IMG/VR virus record: IMGVR_UViG_3300046011_007876
Location: 1 to 57,759 of that record
DNA: 57,759 nucleotides
Strand: one strand, 5' to 3'
Source of the DNA: a virus
The notes beneath the pieces were generated by a model, which saw only the letters and a program-made list of their open reading frames with translations, was not told the origin of the DNA and did not search any database. The position numbers and the translations under genes are program-made. This document shows positions 7,224 to 14,871 of the stretch, in pieces; the stretch's first letter is position 1; each line of letters begins with the position of its first letter.

Positions 7224-8177
7224 TTAAGGTAAAACATCACCGGTATAATTAACACTTATCCTTGGATAATCACTGATTCTTCTTGTTACTTCATATTCAC
7301 CTTGGTTTGGTAAATCATCGATTGATCCTACTGGTTTCATATACTGTTCAGATGTCCAATTACTATTATAACGATTAAGATCCATTAAACTTCTTATTCT
7401 GTCAAGTATAGTTGGACCGTCTTCCGCTCCAATATTACCTTGGTGAATATTAATTATATCTGAAATAGAAACTGGTTTATTTCTGGTTTCACCATAAATC
7501 AAATCAATTGTTCTTTCATTTTTTTGTAATTCTTTTCTAATCTTTAAAAAGATTTCATCCGGAATCCAATCTATAAACATTGGACTAACTTCACTATCGT
7601 CTGCGGTCCAAGCTTGGAATTTATCGTCACCATAATCTCTTGAGAAAGCGATTTTAGTATCAATTTTTTTATTAATACAATAAACTAACCTATGTGTTTT
7701 TAAGTATTTGTCCCAATATCTTTCTTGTGTTGTACACCATTTTGTATTTGATCCGTAAACCCTTGAGGCATCAAAACTTAAAGGTGTTAATACTAACCAG
7801 GTGTCATCTTCGTGTATTTTTAAAATTTGTTTTTCAACTTCTTTTTGTTTTTCAATATCTTCAGCAATCTTAACTTGTTCGTGTAATTCAAGAAAATTGT
7901 TATATTTACTAATGTCTTTTTCTTTTATTCTATTAGCTCTTGAGTGTCTTTCAAATTCATTTAAAACTTCAATTTCATTTGAGCCGAACAAAAATACCCC
8001 TAGATAACCTTTAAGTTCATCCAAATTTGGACTGTAATATTGGTTATCCCTTTTAAAGTTTTTAATTAAAAACTCGGTATACTTGTAAGTACCAGTCGGA
8101 TCTAATGATGTTATTATATCAATTAATGATACATTTAAATCCGAATGTTGTTCTTTAAGTTTGTCTAATCTACTCAT
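7224..8177 (-). CDS. WCT-domain protein, short form (317 aa)
   Basis: After a helical N-terminal region the protein has DDTWLVLTPLSFDASRVYGS, then TKWCTTQ (W147, C148, T149), then YWDKYLKTHRLVYCINKK and a following strand with FSRDYGDDKFQAW. The same order (DD..L..P, WCT, Y..Y...L.Y.INK, conserved Asp/Gly) is found in the 651-aa protein at 16163-18118, so this is a recurring domain. I recall similar WCT or WCI domains in other phage hypotheticals, but know of no function. ATG overlaps the kinase stop (ATGA). Confidence 0.7.
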   Translation of the reverse strand: MSRLDKLKEQHSDLNVSLIDIITSLDPTGTYKYTEFLIKNFKRDNQYYSPNLDELKGYLGVFLFGSNEIEVLNEFERHSRANRIKEKDISKYNNFLELHEQVKIAEDIEKQKEVEKQILKIHEDDTWLVLTPLSFDASRVYGSNTKWCTTQERYWDKYLKTHRLVYCINKKIDTKIAFSRDYGDDKFQAWTADDSEVSPMFIDWIPDEIFLKIRKELQKNERTIDLIYGETRNKPVSISDIINIHQGNIGAEDGPTILDRIRSLMDLNRYNSNWTSEQYMKPVGSIDDLPNQGEYEVTRRISDYPRISVNYTGDVLP

Positions 8178-8578
8178 AATTTATACTCAAAACGATTTTT
8201 CATTTGTTCTATTTTATCTTCTGGAACATTGTGTTCGTTAGTTCCTCCGTGTCTGTTTTCAACAATTATAGTAAAAACTTTATATCCATATTTTTTTGCT
8301 AACTCAAAATATGGTTCCATTTCCCATTCTTGTGTAAATGTATTTGAAACTGTAATTCTATCTGTGTTTACTTGGTCTCCTTTTGTTTGCATCCAGGCTT
8401 CAGTTTGTGCTATACAATATTCGTGAGCAAACTTAATTTTTGACCCATCGAATTTGTAATTACCTTCACCATCCATAAAATATTGGTCAGCTTCAACTAT
8501 AATTGAGTTTAATGTTCTGGCAAATGTTGTTTTTCCTGATCCCGGAATTCCTCTAACTATGTATAATATTTTTTCCAT
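8174..8578 (-). CDS. P-loop kinase-like ATPase (AAA_33 / polynucleotide-kinase-like), 134 aa
   Basis: The Walker A motif GIPGSGKTT spans residues 10-18, followed by EADQYF, which fits the substrate-binding acidic position of the zeta-toxin/PNK-like family, and by a short C-terminal half ending NVPEDKIEQMKNRFE. Relatives such as N4BP2L-type proteins and phage 5'-kinases phosphorylate small molecules or RNA/DNA 5' ends. With an RNA ligase and phosphoesterase nearby, RNA 5'-end repair is plausible. It leads a three-gene unit and has a host-type promoter at its start codon. Confidence 0.8.
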   Translation of the reverse strand: MEKILYIVRGIPGSGKTTFARTLNSIIVEADQYFMDGEGNYKFDGSKIKFAHEYCIAQTEAWMQTKGDQVNTDRITVSNTFTQEWEMEPYFELAKKYGYKVFTIIVENRHGGTNEHNVPEDKIEQMKNRFEYKL

Positions 8579-8582
8579 ATTA

Positions 8583-8613
8583 CAAAATTAAGAAATAAAC
8601 TTTAATAAAACAA
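8583..8613 (-). promoter_or_regulatory. Host-type promoter, TTG-N20-TAATTTTG
   Basis: Minus strand: TTG (8613-8611), 20 nt, TAATTTTG (8590-8583), TAAT, ATG at 8578. It lies just behind the terminator at 8616-8637, so the kinase unit is insulated from upstream transcription. Confidence 0.65.
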
Positions 8614-8615
8614 GA

Positions 8616-8637
8616 AAGGGAACAAATTTGTTCCCTT
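8616..8637 (-). terminator. Intrinsic terminator, perfect palindrome GGGAACAAATTTGTTCCC
   Basis: A perfect 22-nt palindrome (core given in the call) followed on the minus strand by TCTTGTTTTATT. It closes the transcript of the 90-aa gene at 8697-8969 after the structured leader described at 8645-8693. Confidence 0.75.
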
Positions 8638-8644
8638 AATTTGG

Positions 8645-8693
8645 GTCGACATTGAATGTCAACTCTCCACCACCTTGTTTTTATAGAACAAGG
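8645..8693 (-). ncRNA. Structured 3' RNA segment with two hairpins
   Basis: Three nt after the stop codon at 8697 come hairpin 1 (CCTTGTT / AACAAGG, 8693-8673), a purine-rich linker GGTGGTGGAGA, and hairpin 2 (GTTGACAT, loop TCA, ATGTCGAC; 8663-8645), then the terminator. Hairpin 2 pairs fully only as minus-strand RNA, where a U-G pair replaces what would be a C-A mismatch on the plus strand. It may be a stable 3' UTR or a released small RNA. No known family recognised. Confidence 0.45.
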
Positions 8694-8696
8694 AAA

Positions 8697-8969
8697 CTAT
8701 TTTGTAACCAAAGCTTCAATCTTGGATCTAACCTGTTCTGTTAGAGTAATTTCTTTTGTGTTTGTTACAATAATACAGTTAACTAGTGTATTTGCCGGTA
8801 TGTTAATATAAAATGTTTCGTTATTAAAAAAAGATAAGTTTTCTTTAAGTTCAACACTTGCGTGGACCATTTTCAAAAATATTCTGAATTGTGTTTGGTC
8901 AACAAATGTTTCATTAAGTAATTCACCGTGAGTTTCGTGTATGATTCTTATGTTGTGTCCTATTTTCAT
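8697..8969 (-). CDS. Hypothetical protein, 90 aa, early promoter
   Basis: MKIGHNIRIIHETHGELLNE... appears beta-rich, with FRIFLKMVHASVELKENLSFF and ETFYINIPANTLVNCIIVTN, ending in a helix. No motif identifies it. It is a single-gene unit: host-type promoter immediately at its ATG, terminator of the upstream region just before, and its own structured 3' end and terminator. Such an isolated, strongly bounded early gene is typical of phage host-takeover proteins, which is inference only. Confidence 0.65.
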   Translation of the reverse strand: MKIGHNIRIIHETHGELLNETFVDQTQFRIFLKMVHASVELKENLSFFNNETFYINIPANTLVNCIIVTNTKEITLTEQVRSKIEALVTK

Positions 8970-8973
8970 AATA

Positions 8974-9005
8974 CAAATATAGGTATTTTATTTTAATAAA
9001 ACAAA
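8974..9005 (-). promoter_or_regulatory. Host-type promoter, TTTG-N20-TATATTTG
   Basis: Minus strand: TTTG (9005-9002), 20 nt, TATATTTG (8981-8974), TATT, ATG at 8969. The -33 TTTG is the end of the U-run of the upstream terminator. Confidence 0.7.
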
Positions 9006-9040
9006 AAATCCCAAAAATTATTTTACTAATCTTTGGGATT
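9006..9040 (-). terminator. Intrinsic terminator AATCCCAAA...TTTGGGATT
   Basis: Nine-base stem arms at 9032-9040 and 9007-9015 with a 16-nt loop, followed on the minus strand by a U-rich tail that runs into the next promoter. The plus-strand side is also T-rich, so it could work in both directions. Confidence 0.7.
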
Positions 9041-9047
9041 GTTTTTT

Positions 9048-9112
9048 CTTAACCAGCTAATAAGTTGAAAGGGTGGTTTTAAGTTTTTTTTGTGTACTAT
9101 AAATATATAGTA
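9048..9112. repeat. Two further inverted repeats between NUDIX gene and terminator
   Basis: CTTAACCA (9048-9055) faces TGGTTTTAAG (9074-9083), with T-runs outside, and TACTATA (9095-9101) faces TATAGTA (9106-9112) with loop AATA. The segment has no gene. These may be secondary terminators for the NUDIX transcript or operator-like sites. Confidence 0.35.
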
Positions 9113-9132
9113 ATTTACCAAAAATCAACTTT

Positions 9133-9549
9133 TTATAATATTTTTTCAATAATTTTTCTTAATTGGTCATTATTTTTATTTATTGGTAAGTCTTTTTTTG
9201 AAAAATACTCACATTTTGTATGTTCGTGACCATCTTTTGCTTTATCTAAATCCGGTTCCAATTCTTTATTTGATTTATGTAAAAATACAAACATAATACC
9301 TTTTTTTAATTTCATATCATTTTGATATATGTGTAATAAACCAACTAAATTTAAATTACCGGATAACTTTAAATTTGTTTCTTCTCTAAATTCTCTAAGT
9401 GCACCTTCTTTTGGGTCTTCACCTTTTTCTAAATGTCCAGATGGTACCGACCATTGATTTGGTAATGATTCTTTTGGTCCTCTTTTACACAATAGAACTT
9501 TGTCTTTATGTTTAACAATTATTCCACCATATCTTTTAAATTGACCCAT
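9133..9549 (-). CDS. NUDIX hydrolase, 138 aa
   Basis: The complete Nudix box is present: G38, five residues, E44, seven residues, R52-E-F-R-E-E57-T-N-L. The enzyme should hydrolyse a nucleoside diphosphate linked to another moiety. SLPNQWSVPSGHLEKGED resembles MutT-like/ADP-ribose-type members; the substrate cannot be read from sequence. In phages such proteins can clean up nucleotides or decap RNA. It diverges from the DUF192 gene across a 14-bp palindrome. Confidence 0.88.
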   Translation of the reverse strand: MGQFKRYGGIIVKHKDKVLLCKRGPKESLPNQWSVPSGHLEKGEDPKEGALREFREETNLKLSGNLNLVGLLHIYQNDMKLKKGIMFVFLHKSNKELEPDLDKAKDGHEHTKCEYFSKKDLPINKNNDQLRKIIEKIL

Positions 9550-9556
9550 ATTACTA

Positions 9557-9570
9557 TATTTATATAAATA
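9557..9570. promoter_or_regulatory. Divergent late-type palindrome TATTTATATAAATA
   Basis: A perfect 14-bp palindrome between two divergent genes. Read either way it gives TATTTATA: 5 nt before ATG 9570 (+) and 13 nt before ATG 9549 (-). It may be a double promoter of the late class. Confidence 0.5.
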
Positions 9571-9914
9571 TGGAAGTAATTGTAAATAATAATTTATTTA
9601 ATGTTAAAGTTATGATGACCAGAAAAGACATTGAATCTGGTATGATGGGTAAAAAATTTAACCGTGACTTTAATGGTATGTTATTTATAATGGATGATAA
9701 ACCACATTCTTTTTGGATGAAGAATTGTATAATACCTCTTGATATAATCTTTATTAGAAACAATAAAATAATAAAAATTCATAAAGATTGTCCACCTTGT
9801 AAATCAGAAGACTGTGATAGATATGAAGGTGAAGGTGATATGGTTTTAGAAATAAATGGTGGTGACTGCGATAAATATGATATCGTTGAGGGTGATAAAA
9901 TCCTAATCGACTAA
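9570..9914 (+). CDS. DUF192 family protein, 114 aa
   Basis: The family core is clear: MTRKDIESGMMGKKF, GMLFIMDD, HSFWMKNCIIPLDIIFI, and KIIKIHKDCPPCKSEDCDRY, ending with EINGG and a VEGDKI strand. DUF192 is a small beta-barrel found in many bacteria, often exported, of unknown function. Here there is no signal peptide, so the phage form is cytoplasmic. It is one of few plus-strand genes; its end overlaps the convergent DUF3310 gene by 12 nt. Confidence 0.85.
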   Translation: MEVIVNNNLFNVKVMMTRKDIESGMMGKKFNRDFNGMLFIMDDKPHSFWMKNCIIPLDIIFIRNNKIIKIHKDCPPCKSEDCDRYEGEGDMVLEINGGDCDKYDIVEGDKILID

Positions 9915-10145
9915 TTTATTTTCTAGGTTTTTAATGTGATGATCAAGATACCATTTAGCTTTTCTTAAATCCTCAAGTTCTTTATTTGGATCCTTTTTAC
10001 CGGCCCTTGAAATATACTTAACAGTATTACCTAATGAGAATCCCAAATCCCAAGCATCAATAACTTTTATTGCTTCATAAATATTTGTCTCTCCACCATA
10101 ATGATTTGGGTGATTTACTTGTTCTTTATTTTGTTTATCAAGCAT
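9903..10145 (-). CDS. DUF3310 family protein (T7 gp1.7 nucleotide-kinase-like), 80 aa
   Basis: VNHPNHYGG, EAIKVIDAWDLGFSLGNTVKYI and SRAGKKD are the diagnostic blocks of DUF3310, with a C-terminal helix containing DLRKAKWYLDHHI. The family includes the T7 gp1.7 nucleotide kinase, but most phage members are uncharacterised. It overlaps the 260-aa gene upstream by 8 nt and the DUF192 gene tail to tail. Confidence 0.85.
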   Translation of the reverse strand: MLDKQNKEQVNHPNHYGGETNIYEAIKVIDAWDLGFSLGNTVKYISRAGKKDPNKELEDLRKAKWYLDHHIKNLENKLVD

Positions 10146-10920
10146 TTAAAATTTCTTTTTGTTTATAATAATTTTCTAAATTTTGTTTTTGGTTTACGTA
10201 AGCAATCAATTTTCTTTTGAACATCGGAAGTAAAGTTTCGTTTATTGGAAACTCACCTCTACTTATCATCTCAAAAACTGGTAATTTTGTTTTATTTTCA
10301 ACATTCCACTTGCTAAGATTATTTATTATTTTTGGTATTGTCAAATCATTTTTTTGTTCAGAGTAGATTAAATTTGTTAGTACAACATTTTCTGGTGAGC
10401 CCTTTGCTGCCGGTTTGTTTTCAAATTCCCAAACATATAATTTGTTTTCTTTTTTATCAAAGAAATAAAAATAACCTTTCGGTTCTAAAACATTTTTTTT
10501 ATTCTTTTTAACTTGTAAATGTACACTATCAAAAACAAGTTCCCATACTGATTTTGCAAAACCAAAGTATTCAAACATTCTTGGAGCCGAATATGTTAAA
10601 ATTTTTATAAATTCTTCATATTCATCTTTTGACATTTCCGGAACATCTTTGATTTTTAAATCTTTAACAAGTAATTCATCATCAACTGTTGTGAATTTTT
10701 TTGTGGTATATAAAAGTTTTTTATCTTTTACAAGTGTTTGAACATTTGCTAAATGTAATGATAGTTCAATAAATCCTGGATATAATTCCATATTATCCAG
10801 TCTCTCACCCATCTTTTGAAAATACGATAAAAGTTTGTATTCTTTGTGTTCTCTGTCAATTGGTTTCTCGAACATCCAATCGGTGTTCATTAAAAATTCT
10901 ATTTTCTTTTTTCTTGCCAT
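10138..10920 (-). CDS. Hypothetical phage protein, 260 aa
   Basis: Lys-rich start (MARKKKIEFLMNTDWMFEKP), a helical half, then a beta-rich part (GYFYFFDKKENKLYVWEFENK) and a C-terminal helix (MFKRKLIAYVNQKQNLENYY). I believe similar proteins occur in other Bacteroidota T4-like phages, without a known role. No transmembrane segment and no catalytic signature are visible. It precedes DUF3310 with a short overlap. Confidence 0.65.
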   Translation of the reverse strand: MARKKKIEFLMNTDWMFEKPIDREHKEYKLLSYFQKMGERLDNMELYPGFIELSLHLANVQTLVKDKKLLYTTKKFTTVDDELLVKDLKIKDVPEMSKDEYEEFIKILTYSAPRMFEYFGFAKSVWELVFDSVHLQVKKNKKNVLEPKGYFYFFDKKENKLYVWEFENKPAAKGSPENVVLTNLIYSEQKNDLTIPKIINNLSKWNVENKTKLPVFEMISRGEFPINETLLPMFKRKLIAYVNQKQNLENYYKQKEILNA

Positions 10921-10958
10921 TTGACATAATAATAGTGATATAATATTACCTGTAAATA

Positions 10959-12443
10959 TTAATCGGTTCTCATTACAATATAATAGGTACCATTAATATT
11001 AATTTCGTCATAGTTTCCATCATACCCATTAAGTGCACTACCGTAATCCGAATCATTAATTAAACTTTCTAATAAATCATCTTTATCAATAAAATCTATC
11101 ATACCTCTAAAATCATAACCCAAATCTTCTAAAAATCCAAGTGGGTCTCTTCTTATACCATATAATCTATCTTCTACTTCGCTTTCAATTTGTTCTTCAT
11201 TTGGGTCACCGTCTGGTTCATCTTTTATATTTTGTATTTCCCACTCAATATCTGAAATTCTACTTTCACGGTCGTCTTCGTGGTCTTGTGTGTCTTCATC
11301 ATCATATATTTGATGTGGTGGTACTACTTGACCATCTTTATATAAAACCCAATTACTTTTATGTGGGTCAGTACTTGTATTTTTATATTGGAATCTATTA
11401 CCTTCTTCATCTTCAAAGTCAAAAACATTTCCGTCTTCTTTTGTTGCATTTAAAATTGGAAATCTAACACCTTCATTTTCATAAACCCACTTTTCCATTT
11501 CAAGTAACCAAATTTCTTCTTCTTGGTCTGAACTTAAATCTTTTTCAATCCCATTATTATCCGGGTCCTCTCTAACCCAATCATCAACCATACTCTCAAA
11601 TTCATCAGCAACTTTATCACCGTCAAGATGATATGAAATTGTATCACTATTAAGATATGTTACTGGGTCATCAACCCAATCTTGATAGTAATCTCTCATT
11701 GATTCATCAGCCTCACTTTCTGTTCCAACTGAAATTACAAAACCTTCACTTGCTGACATAAACGAATCTAACTCATAATGATCACCATATGGAATTAAAT
11801 CGTAAACATCAGTATATTCACCATCAAGTTCATCAACTCTTTCTTGAACTTCGTCAAACTCATTGGATAGTTCATCGTATCTTTCTTCATCTTCTTCTTG
11901 ATCCATTTGAGTTTCAAGTTCCGATAATTTTGTTTTTAATTCTCTTAATTCAATTTCTTCGTCTTCTGTTCTAGCTTTTAATAAACCTAAATTTACAGCG
12001 TATTCAAAAGCAGCGTTTGCCCTTTCACCTTCATCATCAGTATCATTTAAATTCCAAGCGTCTTCTTCTCTTCTTTTTTCAGCGTCAGCTAGTTCTTTTT
12101 GTCTTTTTCTTCTATCAAGTTCTTTTTCCCAAGGTGTACCCCAAAAACTAGGATATCCAGTAACTTCAACATTATCTAATGATTTAATATTTGTATGTGA
12201 AATATTTAAATTTCCCTCAATTCTAATTGGTCCTAAATCAGTAATTCTTTTATCACCACTTAAATCTAAATTACCAGTAACAACTAATTTCTTACCTCTA
12301 AATTTTGGTAATCTTAATAAACCGTGAGCTTGACCGGCAACTTTCATTAACAAGTCTTTATATTCTTGTGGAGTGATTCTTACTTCCTCCAATTGTTCAC
12401 GAATAACTTTTTTTAATAATGAAATTAGTTTCATATTTTTCAT
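10959..12443 (-). CDS. Acidic protein with short LRR/beta-solenoid block, 494 aa
   Basis: The N-terminus MKLISLLKKVIREQLEE (after an extra MKN) is an amphipathic peptide of the type seen on several late proteins here. Residues about 37-92 form solenoid-like repeats (KKLVVTGNLDLSG, ITDLGPIRIEGNLNISH, IKSLDNVEVTG). The remainder is very acidic, with a charged coiled coil (about 95-215) and many Asp/Glu segments. A late-type motif TATTTATT ends 5 nt before the ATG. Possible roles are internal head protein or DNA mimic; both are inference. ATG 12434 is an alternative start. Confidence 0.7.
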   Translation of the reverse strand: MKNMKLISLLKKVIREQLEEVRITPQEYKDLLMKVAGQAHGLLRLPKFRGKKLVVTGNLDLSGDKRITDLGPIRIEGNLNISHTNIKSLDNVEVTGYPSFWGTPWEKELDRRKRQKELADAEKRREEDAWNLNDTDDEGERANAAFEYAVNLGLLKARTEDEEIELRELKTKLSELETQMDQEEDEERYDELSNEFDEVQERVDELDGEYTDVYDLIPYGDHYELDSFMSASEGFVISVGTESEADESMRDYYQDWVDDPVTYLNSDTISYHLDGDKVADEFESMVDDWVREDPDNNGIEKDLSSDQEEEIWLLEMEKWVYENEGVRFPILNATKEDGNVFDFEDEEGNRFQYKNTSTDPHKSNWVLYKDGQVVPPHQIYDDEDTQDHEDDRESRISDIEWEIQNIKDEPDGDPNEEQIESEVEDRLYGIRRDPLGFLEDLGYDFRGMIDFIDKDDLLESLINDSDYGSALNGYDGNYDEININGTYYIVMRTD

Positions 12444-12448
12444 ACAAT

Positions 12449-12456
12449 AATAAATA
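12449..12456 (-). promoter_or_regulatory. Late-type motif TATTTATT before 494-aa gene
   Basis: The motif lies 5 nt upstream of ATG 12443. Confidence 0.45.
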
Positions 12457-12488
12457 CCAAAAACTTTACAAATATTATATTAATAAGA

Positions 12489-12496
12489 TATTTATA
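12489..12496 (+). promoter_or_regulatory. Late-type motif TATTTATA before MGCGC gene
   Basis: TATTTATA followed by ATC, 30 nt upstream of ATG 12527. This is one of the few class members with a real leader. Confidence 0.4.
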
Positions 12497-12526
12497 ATCA
12501 AATAAACATTCTAAAAACAAGTCAAG

Positions 12527-12664
12527 ATGGGTTGTGGATGCAAAAACAAAGGAAATCAACAAGCTGCGCAATCAGCACCAAGACCGGTTCAAGAACAACC
12601 AAAAAGCGCTACGGTTCAAGAATCAGTTAAAAAAATTGTTGAAAAGTATTATAATAAAAAATAA
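12527..12664 (+). CDS. Small Cys-rich N-terminus protein MGCGC, 45 aa
   Basis: MGCGCKNKGNQQAAQSAPRP, then a Pro/Gln-rich linker and a C-terminal helix VQESVKKIVEKYYNKK. I have seen MGCGCK-type peptides in other phage genomes; their function is not known. The two N-terminal Cys could bind metal or be modified. Its own late-type motif upstream and a strong terminator at 12690-12718 downstream mark a single-gene plus-strand transcript. Confidence 0.7.
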   Translation: MGCGCKNKGNQQAAQSAPRPVQEQPKSATVQESVKKIVEKYYNKK

Positions 12665-12689
12665 TTTCCTTTGGCCAAAGAAAAAAATT

Positions 12690-12718
12690 AAGGTGGAATT
12701 AACTTTCCGCCTTTTTTT
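12690..12718 (+). terminator. Intrinsic terminator of the MGCGC gene
   Basis: AAGGTGGAA, loop TTAACT, TTCCGCCTT, then a T-run. The single T-G pair is compatible with plus-strand RNA. A CTTTGGCCAAAG palindrome just upstream may be an accessory hairpin. Confidence 0.8.
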
Positions 12719-12719
12719 A

Positions 12720-12727
12720 TATTTATA
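12720..12727 (+). promoter_or_regulatory. Late-type motif TATTTATA before 367-aa gene
   Basis: It directly follows the terminator and ends 4 nt before ATG 12732. Confidence 0.45.
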
Positions 12728-12731
12728 AGAT

Positions 12732-13835
12732 ATGAAATTAAGTGAGTTTATTGAAGATTTCAATGAATCTGGTTTTACAGGGTCATTACAAAAAGTATTT
12801 GGTAAAATAAGAAATTTTTTAAATATTGTTGCAAAATATCAAAAACAAGATGATATTGACATCTCAATGTTTGATTATGATGATTTTAAAAATGATCAAG
12901 ATTTATTTGATTTTTTAGAAGAAAAAGGTTTTCTAGAAGATAGAAGATATGATGATTTCGATGATGTTGCAAAAAATTACTATTTAGAATACTGGATAAA
13001 TAATGCACCAGATGTTGCTTTAAAATATATTTGTGATAATCTTTTAACTGATGTTGAAATGAGATCTGATGGTTTTTGGTTATATTTAAGAGATAGAGAA
13101 GAATTAGCAGTTTTTTTTGATGATAGGGGTCGTGATGCAACAGCAAAAGATGTTGCAAAACACGTTTTTAGTGAAGATATGTGGGACCCATTTTGGGACA
13201 CAACTTCTGATGTATACCGTGATGTTATTGATGATTTAAATGGTGAAAATTTAAAACATTTAGGTAACTATATTTTAAAACATATTGGAAATCAAGAAAT
13301 GTCTTTGGATGATTATGGAGATGCACTCTTTCACCAATTCTCAGAAAAACAAAATACTGAAGGGGTTTTTAAAATAACAAGTGAAAATATTATGGACCTT
13401 ATAAAAGATGAATCGGCAATGGATGAACTTCTTAATGGTGATTTATCTGATTTAAAAAGTGAATTATATTCTCTACATAATAGTGCTTATAATAGAGCAT
13501 ATGAAGAAGAATGTTATGACCTTGTATATAGAGGTCTTGATGAATATTTTTCATCAAGAATTATGGATGAAGCAAAAAAAGTTGGTGAAAAAACAAAATA
13601 TTATTCATACATTAAAATAAGAGATTTTCAAAGTAACGTTATGGCCTTTATTGGTGAAAATAAAGGTGGTGGATATAATGAATCTATATTAGAATATTGG
13701 GGTAGTTATACCAGTATGATGGGACATCTATTTGATTATGACGTTTATTCAGAAATTGATTTTAGAATACCGCATTATGCTGATTGGGATTATGTTAGAA
13801 GAAACATTAACGATATGTTAAGTGATTATATCTAA
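12732..13835 (+). CDS. Acidic hypothetical protein, 367 aa
   Basis: MKLSEFIEDFNESGFTGSLQ opens a largely helical, acidic protein rich in Asp, Tyr and Phe, with repeated D-D patches (FDYDDFKNDQDLFDF, YDDFDDVAKNYYLEYW). No known motif is visible. A late-type motif 4 nt upstream and an (F/L)IE near the N-terminus make it a possible member of the late set with N-terminal peptides, but the peptide match is weak. Two-gene plus-strand unit with the next gene. Confidence 0.7.
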   Translation: MKLSEFIEDFNESGFTGSLQKVFGKIRNFLNIVAKYQKQDDIDISMFDYDDFKNDQDLFDFLEEKGFLEDRRYDDFDDVAKNYYLEYWINNAPDVALKYICDNLLTDVEMRSDGFWLYLRDREELAVFFDDRGRDATAKDVAKHVFSEDMWDPFWDTTSDVYRDVIDDLNGENLKHLGNYILKHIGNQEMSLDDYGDALFHQFSEKQNTEGVFKITSENIMDLIKDESAMDELLNGDLSDLKSELYSLHNSAYNRAYEEECYDLVYRGLDEYFSSRIMDEAKKVGEKTKYYSYIKIRDFQSNVMAFIGENKGGGYNESILEYWGSYTSMMGHLFDYDVYSEIDFRIPHYADWDYVRRNINDMLSDYI

Positions 13836-13885
13836 ACTATTTAACAATTCAATAAAAATTCATATCCATTATAAAAAAATGGTAT

Positions 13886-14581
13886 ATGAGAAAAATTAAT
13901 AAAAATTCCAGAAGAGGTATTGTAAACTTACTTGCCGATTTTATTCTTACAAGAATAGACAAAAAAGAAAACTCAATTATTCAGGTTACAGATTGTGAAA
14001 CATTCTTTGTTATAAATGGTCAAACCACAAGTGAAACTGTCCTTGATATTGAAAAGATTAAAACCGATTTTTCTGAATGGTTTGGTGATATCCTAAAAGA
14101 TGTTGGTATTGAAAAGCTAAATACAATTGATGTTATCCGGTATGGTCAGGAAATAAATAACATTGAGAAAGGTTGGATTAGTGTAAACAAAGAAGTTTTT
14201 GTTGAGGAGCCTGAACCAATTTATGAACTGGCAATAACATCAGAATTTCCTTATGGTTACAGTCTTAATTGTGGTCGTCTGATGACTTACTACTCACACT
14301 ATATTTTTAATCATATGTATAGTCTTATGGGTACTGATGAGGTTAAATTTTATTTCACAAAAGAGGAAGATGAGGGTGAGGATTTAAAAATAAAAATTGT
14401 TTCCAATTCTAGGTATAACAAAGATATTGTTAAGTCTTTGGTTCTTGACGTATTTTCCTTTGATTTAACAGAGTTTAATGAATATGTTAAGGATTATGAT
14501 ATTATGCAAGATATTCTCTTTCCAGGAAAAGAAAAACCATATCTAAAACAAGATAAGTTAAAACACATAATAGTATTTTAA
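13886..14581 (+). CDS. Hypothetical protein, 231 aa
   Basis: A basic N-terminus (MRKINKNSRRGIVNLLADFI) is followed by an alpha/beta body; SLNCGRLMTYYSHYIFNHMY and FYFTKEEDEGEDLKIKIV are the most distinctive parts. I considered a remote S-adenosylmethionine synthetase-like fold but could not support it. It ends 8 nt before a bidirectional terminator shared with the convergent minus-strand genes. Confidence 0.65.
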   Translation: MRKINKNSRRGIVNLLADFILTRIDKKENSIIQVTDCETFFVINGQTTSETVLDIEKIKTDFSEWFGDILKDVGIEKLNTIDVIRYGQEINNIEKGWISVNKEVFVEEPEPIYELAITSEFPYGYSLNCGRLMTYYSHYIFNHMYSLMGTDEVKFYFTKEEDEGEDLKIKIVSNSRYNKDIVKSLVLDVFSFDLTEFNEYVKDYDIMQDILFPGKEKPYLKQDKLKHIIVF

Positions 14582-14588
14582 AAAAAAT

Positions 14589-14612
14589 CCCCACCTTTTG
14601 AGTGGGGTTTTT
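14589..14612. terminator. Bidirectional terminator CCCCAC...GTGGGG
   Basis: Six-bp GC stem with loop CTTTTGA, flanked by A7 on the left and T5 on the right, between convergent genes ending at 14581 (+) and 14616 (-). Confidence 0.8.
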
Positions 14613-14615
14613 AAA

Positions 14616-14864
14616 TTATCTTTGCCAATTTTTTCTAACATCATCATGACTTATAGAACCAATACCTTTTCTTTTTCTATACGCTTGAGCTTCAAAATTT
14701 TTAGTAATGTTTTTAAGAACTTCAGTAATTTTTGCTGGATCCATATCAGAATAATCATCATCAATTAAATTGTTAATATCAGAATAAAGACTTTCTTCTT
14801 CTTTATTTTCGTTAATTATTATTTTAACAATATTATTTAATTGTGTTTCATTAATCCTTTTCAT
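14616..14864 (-). CDS. Small protein with INETQ peptide, 82 aa
   Basis: MKRINETQLNNIVKIIINE matches in style the start of the metalloprotease (ITESQLKLIKE): I-(T/N)-E-(S/T)-Q-L followed by an amphipathic helix. The rest is short and acidic, then basic at the end (YRKRKGIGSISHDDVRKNWQ). A perfect TATTTATAAATA palindrome stands 7 nt upstream. It could be a minimal packaged protein or scaffold piece. Function inferred only from the peptide and promoter class. Confidence 0.65.
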   Translation of the reverse strand: MKRINETQLNNIVKIIINENKEEESLYSDINNLIDDDYSDMDPAKITEVLKNITKNFEAQAYRKRKGIGSISHDDVRKNWQR

Positions 14865-14871
14865 AATTTTT

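Noticed and set aside
13886-14581. S-adenosylmethionine synthetase-like enzyme
   Set aside because: A faint similarity in SLNCGRLMTYYSHYIFNHMY is not supported by ATP- or methionine-binding motifs.
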